Shown: in pieces, positions 31,048-42,800 of the stretch
Numbering within the stretch: the first letter of the stretch is position 1
Layout of the letters: each line of letters opens with the position of its first letter
DNA from: Rhynchopus euleeides
Taxonomy: Eukaryota > Euglenozoa > Diplonemea > Diplonemida > Diplonemidae
Direction: 5' to 3'
Length of the DNA: 64,000 nt
Assembly: GCA_963210315.1 (NCBI GenBank)
Contig: OY723252.1
Span: forward strand, 620,001 to 684,000
Notes under the pieces: generated by a model
Told to the model about the DNA's origin: nothing
Seen by the model: only the letters and a program-made list of their open reading frames with translations
Databases searched by the model: none
Program-made: the position numbers and the translations under genes

Positions 31048-31815
31048 GGGGGGTCTTCGCTCCGGGTCAATTTGGGTCAACTTGGGTCAATTTGGGTCAC
31101 CCTGGGGTTTTTCACCTTAGGAAAATGGGGGGCTTCGCTCCGGGTCAATCTGGGTCAGCTTGGGTCAGTGACCCGGAGCGAAGCCCCCCCCCCCTTAGGT
31201 GACCAAAAATAGGTGAAAATTTTTGCCTATTTTCCCTTGTGTCAAACTTGGAGTCTGACCCAAAAATCGGAATCTGTGACCCATGGTTTATATGGGCAAA
31301 CCTGAAAATTTCCGACTTTTTCCTCAATTTTTCCCACTTCCTGGCCATACCTTTCCCGACCCAAAATCAAACAAATGCAGCGGAAAATGGCCAAAAATAG
31401 GCCAAAAAACCCCAATTTTTTTCCTATGGGAACGAACATGGGGGTCTTCGCTCCGGGTCAATTTGGGTCAACTTGGGTCAATTTGGGTCACCCTGGGGTT
31501 TTTCACCTTAGGAAAATGGGGGGCTTCGCTCCGGGTCAATCTGGGTCAGCTTGGGTCAGTGACCCGGAGCGAAGCCCCCCCCCCTTAGGTGACCAAAAAT
31601 AGGTGAAAATTTTTGCCTATTTTCCCTTGTGTCAAACTTGGAGTCTGACCCAAAAATCGGAATCTGTGACCCATGGTTTATATGGGCAAACCTGAAAATT
31701 TCCGACTTTTTCCTCAATTTTTCCCACTTCCTGGCCATACCTTTCCCGACCCAAAATCAAACAAATGCAGCGGAAAATGGCCAAAAATAGGCCAAAAAAC
31801 CCCAAATTTTTTTCC
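31048..31815. repeat. 391-bp tandem duplication with internal inverted repeat
   Basis: Two near-identical units (about 31048-31424 and 31439-31815; spacing 391 bp). Each begins GGGTCTTCGCTCCGGGTCAA and contains a perfect 17-bp inverted repeat GGCTTCGCTCCGGGTCA / TGACCCGGAGCGAAGCC about 30 bp apart, then an A/T-rich part with GGCCAAAAATAGGCCAAAAA. Reading frames inside are shadows. Confidence 0.85.
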
Positions 31816-33950
31816 GGGGGGCTTCGCCCCCCGGACCCCCCTTGCGTGGGGGGCTTCGCCCCCCACGCCACACGCACCTCCCGGCCGGTGGCCGGTTCGG
31901 TCGTCGTCGGCTGCGCTCAAAGGGCGTGCGGTAGCCGACGCCCTTTTGTGCTCGCCTCCTCCTCCCACACTTCAGTATGTCGTTTCAGGTGAGTCCGTGT
32001 TCCTGCTTTGTTCTTCTGTCGACTGGGACGGGCCAGTCCTCGTGGGTTGCCGGCCGGTGTGTCCTCCCCCGGGACCCCCTCCTCCTCCCGCCACTTGCAT
32101 CTGGTTCAACTTCAGTGAGAGCTGAGCGGGAGCCATACTTGCTCTCTTGGACCATTTGTCCGCAGTCCTGCATCATGAAGAGTTAGGTAATGCCCAGTCG
32201 CAGCCATCCCCCGACCCAGGTGTTCTGCCGTGGGCCAGGTCACCATCTGTAGGTCACCCCGTCACACACCAGTGGGCAGGCCCTGTCAACGATATCGATG
32301 TGACTGCTCTTGCCGCAGGGCAACGGATGTGGGCCTGCATTGCATCCTGTTGCCGCTCAGTTCTGTTCCCACCGGAGCTTGTTGTTGCGCCGCAGGTCGA
32401 ACAGCCTTTCGTGTGGTCGGCGCTGATCTTGTATAGAACGTAGGCAGTAGGCTGCTGTGGGTGACCTGCAGGTTACCCGTCCCTTTCGTGCAGGCAGCGC
32501 GAGAGCTGCGATGTTTATGTGTGGGAGCACGGCAGCTGCCCCACACTCCATTCTGCTCTCTTGTCTGCTGTTTATGTTGAACAAGGTCTGGCTGCCAGTG
32601 ATCTCGCTGGGGGTCGGGCAAACCATAAAAGAAGTCGGGCACAGGGTGGCCGAGCTCGCGAGAACAAAAGTGCAGCCCAACCCCGCCCCGACTTCCCGTG
32701 GTATGATGCAAACAGGATCGAATGCACGGCCACACATTCACCCAATTCGAGAGGCACCGGATGTTCCTGCCTTTGGTCGTCCTGCTGGATCAAAAATCAG
32801 GAATCCAGCCCCCCAGCCGCCGGAGGCCACGGTAGTGAACATCCTGAAAGTCTTCGAAGGCTAGTCCCCACACCGGTTGGTGCTGTTGCACATTCCAGGC
32901 GGGGATGGTCCTTCGCTTGGGGCATGATGAGGTGCGCTTCGATGAACACCATCAAGCCCCCAGCATGCCGTTGGGTTTTCATACGCTGCGGCGCATGAAA
33001 ACTCGGCCACAAGGCCGAACCCAAAAGCCCCAAAATCTGACCCGGGAGGTAGGGCCGAGGGTAGGGCCATGCCACCCCTGGCGGCCCACCCTCCCAAACA
33101 ATTACAGAAAAAGGGAGGTGGGGCCGCGGCCCCCTGCCAGCCCTGGCACGGGATCACTGCTGGCGGGTAGTTCAGGCTCGTGGCCCTCCTCGTTCCGATA
33201 GCCCCTCGGACATCCAAATGATTCACGTGCAGCAGCCCATGCGCAGAGAACGGTGTGCCGTCTTGTACAGCAACTGTTGGACAACTGTTGAAATCGTTTT
33301 TCACCAAAAAAAAATCACTCTGCGGGCCAAGTCGAAGATTTTTCTGGGGACTTTTGGTGTCCCCAATTTTTCAATTTTCGAAAAATAAGCTCACTTTGCT
33401 AAACTGGACCCAACTCCCCACACTCTTTTTTTCCGACTTTTTCACGGGTTTTTTCCGGTTTTTTTGGTTTTTTTTGGCGGATGGAGCGAAGACCCCCAGG
33501 GGGAAAGAACCATATCAAAAGACATAGCAAAAACGGAGGTTGGGGGAGGGGGGGGGGGGGGGAAATGGTTGAGAAAAAACATACATCAGGGGTGGGGGCG
33601 TTCTGTTATGGTTTTTGTTTCATTCGTGTGTTCGTTCTGAAGACAAGATAATGGAAACAAAAGGGAAAACAGGCATGCCCCTCACCACTCAGCGTATCTG
33701 CAGAGCCATGTGCACGTACGTACACTCTGGGTACACATCGCCGCTCTGCCTTGGGAACAGAGAATGGGGTTTAACACGCTGAACTCCTTTGTGTAAACAC
33801 CATTGGGTAGGCGGTCACATTCTCAGGTTCCGGGGGGAGGGGGGGGGGGGGGAATTCGTTTTAGAAAACAAAATATTCATCACGTTCCGTCACGTCCGTC
33901 AGCATACACATTCACCTCACACATTCGTATACACTAAACGCTTCATCTCT
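31816..33950. other. Intergenic, no gene recognised
   Basis: Contains a CTTCGCCCCCCGGACCCCCC/GGGGGGCTTCGCCCC palindromic block near 31815-31865, a truncated GC-hairpin repeat at 32808-32845, an AGCGAAGACCCCC end motif at 33487 and G-runs at 33546-33563 and 33835-33852. No family similarity was seen in the frames. Confidence 0.5.
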
Positions 33951-34375
33951 TCAACGTATTACCCTTCTTCCGCACCGCTGCGAGGACCACATCTCTGTTG
34001 CTGCGGATCGAATCATCACAGTGCCCCAAGGCCACCGGGTCCTGTGCCACCGCCGCAAGCTGCACCTCCGTGTCGCCCTTCACGGAGGAGTGGGCGTGAT
34101 GCAAGGCACGCCCATTCAGCTTGACACACTGCAGCACGAAGTCTCTGTTGGTCTGGAGTGACTTGTCTGCGACCCTGAGTACATCTGGGTGCCGCCGCAC
34201 ACCTGCCAGCACCACCTCCTCGTCCTTTTTCAGGCGGGCTGGGACACCCATCAGTGCCGTTTGCTGACCCCGCCCTCTGCTGTGCATGGCAGCCAGCACC
34301 ACCTCCCTGTCGCCCTTCAGGGAAGGGTGGGCGTGTTGGAGTGCCTGGGGGTCCGTCTCGAGTGCTGCAAGGACA

Positions 34376-35178
34376 GATTGATTTTGTTTATAGACTGACT
34401 CATCCAGAGGATCCAGGGAGCCCGGCGCAATTGCCAGACCCCCCAGACGGCCAGAAGACGCCGGTCTTCGCCGGGGCGGACCCAGCTAAAAGCTAACAGC
34501 AAGAACAGCAATAAAAAGGGAGAGCGTGCTCCTATCTCTGTGGGCTGGCGGGAAAAGGCGAAAAGGTAGAAAGGAAGGAAGCAATGTGCAACAAAATACG
34601 ATTAATGCACTCGTTTGTTAACACCGCGCCGGTCGCATAATGCTGCGGTCGGATGAACGATTGACTGATCAACTCCAACCCAGTGGGCGTAAAAAGGAGA
34701 AGACGGGAACAACGGCTGGTCTAAACAGGACGAACGGACACTCACCACCACAGGGTATTCCAGAGGCGTTCCTGGTCGCGGCTCGACTGGTCGAACAACA
34801 GGTGACGGGCAAAAGATCGTGGTGAAAAAGAACTAAAAGTAGGAAGGCGAAGGAAGGCAAAGCCGGGGGATCCACGTGTGCGGTGAACTTGTCCCACGCG
34901 CCCCGGTGAAAAACACGTAACACGGTTGCCGCCCACAGTTTCTTCTGGCCACGCGGCGCGCTTCATGAGCGCCGCGTGCAGCCTGACTGGTCTTAGCGGC
35001 CTAAGCGAAACACCGGGTCTCCAGAGGGATACATCCAGCCTACACGCAATGCGCTACCTTAAGCCAAAGCGTGCAGCGTAGCTTACCTCAACGGTCTGTT
35101 CGCAAAGGCCCCCAGGGTTCACCACGTGGAGGTGCCAGCCGTAGTCGCCAGGTCCGCTCCCCTGACGACCCATCACCC
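34376..35178 (-). mobile_element. 803-bp insertion with 19-bp target duplication
   Basis: CTCGAGTGCTGCAAGGACA occurs at 34357-34375 and again at 35179-35197, whereas DUF4116 copies 1 and 2 have it once. The insert has no coding frame of note. On the minus strand its end reads AAACAAAATCAATC, a short A-rich tail compatible with target-primed reverse transcription. It resembles no other sequence in the window. Nonautonomous retroelement (inference). Confidence 0.8.
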
Positions 35179-35533
35179 CTCGAGTGCTGCAAGGACAAGG
35201 TCTCGGTCGCAGCGCAGCGACTCGTCTGCATGTTGCAGCAGGCTGCCATCCCACAGAACTGCCTCGCGTTGGAACCCTGTGTCGTCGCGCAGTGGAGATG
35301 ATATGGCACGGAAACTGCACTTCGATACCCGCACGGCAGCGAGGAGCGCCTCCCTGTTGCCTGACAGTGAAGCGGCAAATGAACGACTTCCGGGTGCACA
35401 GTGAAGGAGAAGCTCCTCGTCGTTGCGGAGTGCCTCACTGGAGTGCCTCACATCCCTTGCCGCCAGGACCACCTGCCTGTCGTTGCGGAGGGACGCACAC
35501 GCGTGCTGGAGTGCAGAGCTGTCTGCTTGCACA

Positions 35534-35850
35534 TTAGTTGGGTTTGAACCGAACGAGGTCCGACCCCGGCCCGTCGGCCACAGGTCCGAGCTAGCCTGTC
35601 GAGCAGGCTATCCAGCGTCCGTCCGGCATGCGTGTGTGGGGGTGGGGAAGGGAAAAGACACACGGGACACACACCGGTGTTAGATTTAAAAATGGAAGCT
35701 AGAAGGGCACACACCACAGGACGGCAGGGGGCTGATGGCAGCCCCCTACCCGCCCCCTCAGACGGAGTGAAGAAGTGTAGCTAAGCTACTAGCAAACGAA
35801 TGCCCGAAGGCCTCTCAAGCAGTGTGACTAGCAATTGCCTCGTAACCTGC
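35534..35850 (-). mobile_element. 317-bp SINE-like insertion with 18-bp target duplication
   Basis: GAGCTGTCTGCTTGCACA occurs at 35516-35533 and 35851-35868, splitting one DUF4116 codon stretch. On the minus strand the insert ends GGTTCAAACCCAACTAA, where GGTTCAAACC matches a Pol III B-box. The other end contains TCTGAGGGGGCGGG and a GGGGGCTGCCATCAGCCCCC hairpin. Length, duplication size and B-box-like end fit a SINE. No A-box was confirmed. Confidence 0.75.
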
Positions 35851-36521
35851 GAGCTGTCTGCTTGCACAGCTGCCATGACGACCTCCCTGTCGGCCTGCAG
35901 CGCTGCATCGACATACTCGAGTGCGTAGCCCCGGCGCTGCACAACAGTGAGGACGAACGGCTTGTTGCTGCGGAGTGCAGCAGATGCGTGCATGAGGGCA
36001 AAAGTCCAATTGGTGACTGCCGCCAGCACGACGTCCTCGTCATCACGCAGGTCTTCGGAAGCGAGTTGAAGCGTGTTTCTGGTCCTGTGCACAGCTTCAG
36101 TGACGATGTCTTTGTCACTGCGGAATGACTCATCCAGGTGCTGCAGCCCATCCCCGTCACACCTTACCATCGCAAGCGCCACGTCACGCAGACGCCGTGC
36201 CCAAACAGGGATCGTCGTCATGTCAAACCGCTCCCAACTGCTCTCACTCTTGTGCTTCTGCAGCGCCTGCACGAAGCGAGCACCCGACAAGGCGACGTGG
36301 ATGGAGCAACCCTGCGACACACCTGCGGCACCGGACAGAGGGGTGCTGTCGTGGAGCACGTGCCCATCCACCGCCAGCTCCACGTCCTCGGCAAGCACGT
36401 CTGCAGGCGACCCGAGCACCACGTCGAGTGCCTTTGCTTTGAGATGCACCGGCGTGTCGTCCTCCCCGATGTGCACCGCATGCTGCTCCCCACACAGCCT
36501 GTCCTGCAGGTACACCTCCAT

Positions 36522-38868
36522 TCTCAACAACACCTCTTCCCGTTTCCCTGTGTGTCTGCTGTGTGGGTGTCTTGCGATGTGTGTGTGTGGCGGGCCATGC
36601 AGCAGCTCTGGAGGAAGAGGGAGGGTCCCAGGCCGACAGGCGTGGCGAGGCAAAGCCGAGGCAAGAGCAGGAGGTGGGTGGGGTGTCGTCATGCGGGCAT
36701 CCCGCTGCCACGACAGAAGCTCTGGCTGCATTGCTGGGCCCTGCTCAGGGCTGCCCACAGTGGACACAGCACAAGGCTCGTGACGTGAGGTGTGCACACC
36801 ACACCACCCCGTGCCCTGTCTGCTCGAGGATACGCCCATCACGGGAGGGTCTAGTGTGAGGCAGGACTTGAGATCGTGTTTCTACTGCTGCGCCTGCCTG
36901 ACTCGCCACCCCCCCCCCCTTCTTGTTACAAATGGCCATCCCCTTTTGGACATTCACTTTGACAATCAGGGGAGGTTTGTTTGTTTCTGTGCTCAGCGTT
37001 GATGGATTTCTATGCCCCCAAAAGGGATGGTTTAAGGTGGGTTTCTCCCCAGACTGTTTACACATGACACTTGTTGGGTGGGGTTAGTCAGCACTTATTG
37101 AAAGTGCCTCAATTCCGGTTTTCTTTCTTCTGAGACCCCCCCCCCCTCGCTGCCTTTGCACGTGCAGCTGCTTTGCGTGTGCTATCGCGTGGAGCTGCCA
37201 CCACCCTACCCACCCCCAGTGGCGCAACGCACCTCCCGCACCCCCAACTAACTTGCCCAGCGTATTCCTGACCAAAATGTAATCGGATCGACCACGCAGG
37301 GCTGTCCTACCCGGTCCACACCCCCTCCTTTCTTGGTAAAAAAATGTTAGGGGTGACCGTCGACCTTTCCCCCCCCCCCCCACCCCCACCCACCCACCCC
37401 CCGCCCTAGAGAAAAGGAGGGGAGGGGAGGTGAGGGAGGGAGGGAGGGAGGGGGTATCGCAACGCGTGTCGAGCGGCACAGCCAAGGCAGGCAGACCGCA
37501 CGCACTGTTCCACCTCCTCTCTCCCCCCCCCCCCCTTTTTTTGTTGTTTAACACCGACCCGCAGCGTGCTCTAGATGTATACAGAATAAAAAACAGGGGG
37601 CTTGGGATACTGACGCGGGCCATGGGGGGCGATGAGGGGGTACGCTTGCAGAGAGGCGGAGGGGAATGGTGGGGTATGAGGGGTAGTGCGCCTGAGCCCC
37701 TTTCTATGATGAGCCTATCAGAAGTTTAGCAGAATTTTCAGGCGCTGCTTCAGGAGGCGCACCAAGGGGGACATCCCAGCAGTAGTATAACCCTTGAGGG
37801 CCCTCGCTACCAGTCACAGCTCGTCAGTCAGTGAGGGGAAGTGGGCCGTGGCTCACTTCTTCTCACCCAGTCACACCTGGTAGCGAGGGCCCCCCTTGCA
37901 ATGTTTTCGAATCTGGGTATGGGGGGGTGGAGCGAGGAGGTGGGGATCGTCGACTGAGTGGCGAATAAACAGCAGCGCCAAAAGTTAATATACTGGGGTT
38001 GAGATGGGGGGTGGGGGTTGGCGCACGATTGTCAGAAATACGGCGAATAAACACGTTGGCCTCGATGCTGTGAGTGTTGCATTTGGATAATATTTCCACC
38101 AGGCTTCCCACCGCAACTCCTTTTCCGTGATATCTGAACTTCTTTTCCGTGATCTGTGGGCACAGTGCGTTATGCCAGCACGAATGCAACCGGGTGAATT
38201 CTGCGCTTTTTTCCAGTGGACCAAGCACCAGATAAGAGAGAGGGGGAATGTTCATCGAACCGCCACGGCTTGAGAACACCCCCTACAGCTTGCCCCTGGG
38301 GTGGTGCGAAGTGTTCGCAAATGATCTGAAGTTTCCTGAGTTGGGCCACGCCGAACCTACAACAAAAAAAAAGATTTTGCCAGGGGTTTCTTTCTTGCTG
38401 TGTTTGTGCAACCGGGTTGGGGTGGGTGGGGGTGGGGGGGGTAACAAACAGAGAAGGAACGCAAAAAATAGTAAGGTAAGGTACAGAGTCTTCCCCAGCC
38501 CACCCCCCCCCCCCCCCACACCCCACCTCCCTTCCCCCCCCTTTTTATCGCACATGTCGTCAACCACAGCAAACGGGAGGGGGGGGGGGGGCCGGGAGGG
38601 GGTAGTGAAATAGAAGTAGAAGGGAGCACAAGAATGATCACCCTTCACTCGTTGAATTGCAGCAAGCGGGAGGGGGAGGGGGGAGGGGGATCTATCCCGC
38701 ATACACTGGAGGGAGGGTCGGGGGGGGGGGGGGTGCCTACCCTAGGGGAAGTTCAAAGACAATCTGCTCCTGGGTGCAGGTGAGCAGGTTGGGCCGCAGC
38801 AAGACGGACCAACACCCCTGAGGTAACACGCCTCTATCAGGTCGTGAAACCCTGCCCTAGCAACTCTA
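36522..38868. other. Intergenic, no gene recognised
   Basis: The first ~70 bp next to 36521 resembles the start of the duplicated 5' flank of the other DUF4116 genes but diverges quickly. The remainder has C/G runs (37370-37400, 38505-38518, 38580-38592), one MITE-like element and no frame with recognisable protein features. Confidence 0.5.
37798..37892. repeat. 95-bp TIR element, GGGCCCTCGCTACCAG family, copy 1
   Basis: A perfect 16-bp inverted repeat: GGGCCCTCGCTACCAG at 37798-37813 and CTGGTAGCGAGGGCCC at 37877-37892. The interior includes TCACAGCTCGTCAGTCAGTG and CCGTGGCTCACTTC. A larger relative in reverse orientation is at 42905-43134. Confidence 0.7.
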
Positions 38869-39831
38869 TCAGGAACTCGTTGAGCTTGTCGACGAGCCAG
38901 AGGAGCCTGTGGAGGACGACCTTGACGACCCAGTCGAAGACGATGCCGAAGAATCTGTCGATTCCGAAGACGACGAGGAAGAGGAGCTGCTGCTGCTGCT
39001 GCCGCTGCCGCTGGACGAGGTGACCGTGTCGGTGGGCTTCCTCTTCACCTTCGCCGCAGAAACAGCCGCCTTCTTTGCAGGAGGCGCGGATGCTGCTGGC
39101 GCCGCCCCAGCAGGGCCAGCACCCCCGGAGGGGGGCTGGCCCTGCTTCGCAGGCGCTGCGGCCGCCTTTGAGGGCGCGGGCGCCGCTCCACCCGCCGCAC
39201 TCTTTGCAGCCGCGGGTGCCCCCTTGCTGGCTTCCCCCCGCTTCTCCTTCTTCGCGCGGTCCTTCTCGGGGGCAGCCTTCTTCGCAGCAGGCGCAGCCGC
39301 AGCGGGTGAAGCCGGTGCGGCAGGCGCTGCCGGTTTCAGCTTCGCTGCTGCCGGCACCGGCACGGCGGCTGGGGGTGCAGATGCTGCGGCATGGCGTGAG
39401 GGTTGGGCTGCCGGCGCCGCCTTCGAGGGTGAGGGCGCAGCGCGGCGCGGGCTGGCGGCAGGGGGCGCTGCCTTAGTCGGGGAGGCTGGGGCAGCAGCGG
39501 CGGTGGGTGCGACGCGGGAGGGGGAGGGGCCCGCAGCGGCAGCCACCCGCCCAGCGGAGGGGCGCGGCGCGGCGGCGGCGGGTGTGGGCGAGGCTGGGGT
39601 AGGGCTGGCGGCCTTCTCGCGGCTCTTGGCGCCGGCGGCGGTGCGGCGGACCCACTTGCGCGGGGGGCGGGGGAGGGCGGCCTTGTCGCGGCGGAGGAAG
39701 GCGAAGTGGTACTCCTTGTCGTCCCACCCGACGCACTTCACCCACACCTCGCCGGGCCCCGACCTGCTGACCACCGCAGGCTTCCACTGCACGTTGTCGT
39801 CGCTCACCTCCACCTTCTCCCCGCTGGTGAA
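38869..39831 (-). CDS. Exon 7 (last) of the DZIP1-like gene
   Basis: 320 codons plus stop. It starts with a Tudor-like module (GEKVEVSDDNVQWKPAVVSR, then VWVKCVGWDDKEYHF). An Ala/Pro/Lys-rich linker of about 190 residues and a Ser-rich tail follow. The acceptor is CAG at 39834-39832 after a CA-rich intron end. Upstream codons in the same frame (to 39924) are intronic polypyrimidine sequence. Confidence 0.8.
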   Translation of the reverse strand, partial: FTSGEKVEVSDDNVQWKPAVVSRSGPGEVWVKCVGWDDKEYHFAFLRRDKAALPRPPRKWVRRTAAGAKSREKAASPTPASPTPAAAAPRPSAGRVAAAAGPSPSRVAPTAAAAPASPTKAAPPAASPRRAAPSPSKAAPAAQPSRHAAASAPPAAVPVPAAAKLKPAAPAAPASPAAAAPAAKKAAPEKDRAKKEKRGEASKGAPAAAKSAAGGAAPAPSKAAAAPAKQGQPPSGGAGPAGAAPAASAPPAKKAAVSAAKVKRKPTDTVTSSSGSGSSSSSSSSSSSSESTDSSASSSTGSSRSSSTGSSGSSTSSTSS

Positions 39832-42800
39832 CTGTGTGCAGTGTGTAGTGTGTGTGTGTGTGGTCTTGGCGGGGAGAGAGAGGGGGGGGAGAGGGGGTGC
39901 GAAGAAAAATGTGTGGAATAACAAAAAGTGTCACTTCAACTCTGCCGCTCTCTCTCTACTGTATGATACTTCGTTTGATGCGTTGACGCTTCCACACACA
40001 CTTACAAACCCACTTGCCTGATGAAGGGGGTGGTGTGTAGAGCACGTTTGGCAGAGCTGAATGACACTTTCCGCGCGAAAGTCGTGTGCGTAAAAAAAAA
40101 AAAAAAGACAACACAGCCAATCGCAAACGTGGCAACGCAGTGTTTGGTTTTCAAGCATACCGCTGCCTTCTGCAAGGCCTCCTTGTCCCGCGTGTTCACG
40201 ATATCGCATGTGGGGTGTGCACCCTCGGGCAGGGGGAACCCGGTGGCCGGCACAGCCGCCTCGCGGGCCAAGTCGGCGATGCTCCTGAGGTCCTCCGTGC
40301 TCGGGTTGTCAAACCGCACCCTCCGCCCCCCGTCAGTCGGGTCCTTGAGGAGCCCCTTGTGGTACACCAGCTCCTCCACCGTCTCCGACACCTGCAGCAC
40401 GGCGGGCGGTGGTGAGGGGCACACACATATGGCTGCGCCTCCCCTCCCTGGAAAAAAAGCGTAGCAACCGTGCTTCCTTCTTCCTTAATGATGCGTTGAC
40501 GCTTCCACGATCGTCGGAAGCACTCCTACACTTTTACGCATCATAAATGTGCTCAAAAAAATTGCCACACACCCACACCCCTCTCCCCCACCTAGGCTGT
40601 GCTATACGTTCCACCCCCCCAGCGTATAACGTATTATACGTATTATACGTTGAGCGTATAGTGTTTTACGTATAGTGCAGCCTAGCTCCCCCACCACCCC
40701 CACCCTGCGCATCCCTGTGACTCTCTCCGTGACGGCAACCGCACTCCCAGTTTGCCCAGCAACGGCATATCCCTACCATTCAGCAGGTGTTTTTAAGGTA
40801 CCTTGGGGCGGGAGTGTTGCTTCTGTTGTGTTGTCACCCACCCACCCACCCACCACACTGCATACCTCCTTCGACGAGCCCTTGTCGAGGACCCACTTGA
40901 GCTTGCCGGCGCGCAGCTCCAAGGCAAACTGCCTCTCGACCTCATCGACAGTTGCAGCGCAAGCAAACGCCTTCCCGGGCTCCGCCTTCACCACACGGGT
41001 GAAGGCATCAGCCACATCGTGGTCCACAAGCCACTCGTCAATCTGGTGCGGCCCACGGTCCGCAGGCTCCTTCGAGTGGATAAACCCGGTCTCCGTCAGG
41101 AAGTCCTCCCTGCTGTCGGTGATGCACCAGCTGCTCCCCTCACCCTTCGCGGAGAACAGCCACTTCTGGCTGTGCTGGTGCGCATACACGGGGCGCCCGT
41201 TCAGAATCCCATCCTTCTTGTAACACCCCGCAAGGCAGCCCAGGGACTCACTCTTGGTGGTCAGCCGCACCGACATGGGGAACTCGGGAGCTTCAGGGGG
41301 CGGCTTCCTCTGGGTGGCAGCGGGTGGCGCGCTGCCGCCCCCCCCCGGCCCTTCGACGTCCCGGGTGTCCTTCACTCCCCCGGTGGCTGGCGCCCGCTGC
41401 ACCACCTCCATCTGGCTCCAGGCGTAGCTCTTCCCAGAGCCGGAAACCCTGGCGAGCGGCACGCCACGCTCGTCGAAGCTCGTCACCTCAGCGTCGCGCC
41501 ACCCCTCCGCTGCAGAGTCCCTTACCCGCACCGCGGTGCCCACGGTGAACATCTGCAGCGGGCTGGCGCTCGGGGCACCCGCAGCTGCTGCAGTGGAGGG
41601 GGTGCCGCTGCCCTCCACCGCCGCTGCGGCCGGCGCCTCCGCGACAGAGAAGGCTTTCTCCACGCCGTCCATAATCCAGGTCCGGAAGGCCGTTGGGGGC
41701 TGCCCGGCGTGGGCGGATGCGGTGTAGAAGATGCCGCACCCCTTTGCGAAGTCAGCCCTGTCGTCGGTTATCACCCAGTGCCCTGTGGAGGAGGAGTAGA
41801 GGAATCCGGGGCCCTGCCCAGCTGCGCTCTGCAACACCCACACAGGCTGCCCGTTAGCGTCCTCCGCAGCGATGCGGTAGGTTCCGGTGGCCACGCTGGT
41901 GGTGTTGATGGAGAGAGCTTCTGGGACCCAGCGGCGCAGCTTGATGCCCGGCTCCTCCTTCGGCGGGTTGGTCAGCCTCCACGTCTGAACGGCGTGTGGG
42001 GGGAACTCCGCCTTCCCGTAGAACCACCCGTTGCCAGCGGGCATGTCGGTCCGCTCATCTGTCACAAGCCAGTGCTCGCCGGAGCAGTAGATCCACGCAT
42101 CCTTCGACTCCGCCTTCCACACGGCCTCCCCCATGTGCACCTCGGAGGTGGGTGCGAACCTGCCGCTCAGGCGGGACACCTCAGCAGGCACGGCTGGGCT
42201 GCACGTCAGCAGCAGCGGGATTGGCTCGGCCTTCACCTTCTGCTCCACAGGCTTTGCCTCCGGCAGCGGCGTGGCGGCAGCGGCGGGGGAGGGCGCAGGC
42301 GGGGTTGTGGGGGCGGCGGCAGGGGGTGCAGCGGCAGCAGGCGGTGCGGCGGATGGCGTGGTGGGTTTCGCCGCGGCGGGCGCGCTGGCGGCCTGCGGGC
42401 GGACGGCGGTGGGGGTCGGTCGGCTCTTCTGCTTCTGGATGCCTGCGTAGCGGCGGATGTCCTGCGGGGTAGCGTCGTAAGCAATGCCGCTGACGAGAAC
42501 CTCGGCGACAGCGCCGTGATCCCCCGGAACCTTCTGGACAGCGCCGATGGAGCCAGCCTCAATAACCTTCCCGCTGCGCAGCTTGATGTTTTTGTTGAAC
42601 TTCACCTTGTCGCCCACCTCGTATGCGTTGCGTGTCTTCTTGAAATATCTCGCAGGCGCGTTGAAGGTCAGCTGGCCGAGCTGAACCACGGCGGCCATCC
42701 CCTCGTCACCAGGCACCTTGATCACCACGCCGCACTCCCCAACAACGGCGTATTCATTGCCGAGGTGGACGGGGTGTGTGATGACAATCGCATCGCCAAC

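Larger units (their letters stand above)
33951..36521 (-). pseudogene. Ubiquitin-like / DUF4116 gene, copy 4, broken by two insertions and 3'-truncated
   Basis: It starts at the ATG at 36521 with the same Ub-like head as copies 1 and 2. It runs in DUF4116 repeats to 35851, resumes at 35533-35179, and again at 34375 down to 33951. Two insertions separate the parts: 35534-35850 with an 18-bp duplication, and 34376-35178 with a 19-bp duplication. The first introduces an in-frame stop near 35781. The C-terminal third is missing beyond 33951. Sequence between breaks is otherwise good and close to copy 2, so the damage is recent. No product of normal length can be made unless both inserts are removed from RNA. 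Confidence 0.85.

Noticed and set aside
32147..33200. Frames of ~100-160 aa between 32 and 33.3 kb as genes
   Set aside because: Overlapping frames on both strands, no conserved motifs, one interrupted by a GC-hairpin repeat fragment.
30252..34375. Copies 3 and 4 of the DUF4116 family as one gene split by a 3-kb insertion
   Set aside because: They overlap in the same repeat with different sequence (30900-30957 against 33951-33995) and no target duplication is visible.
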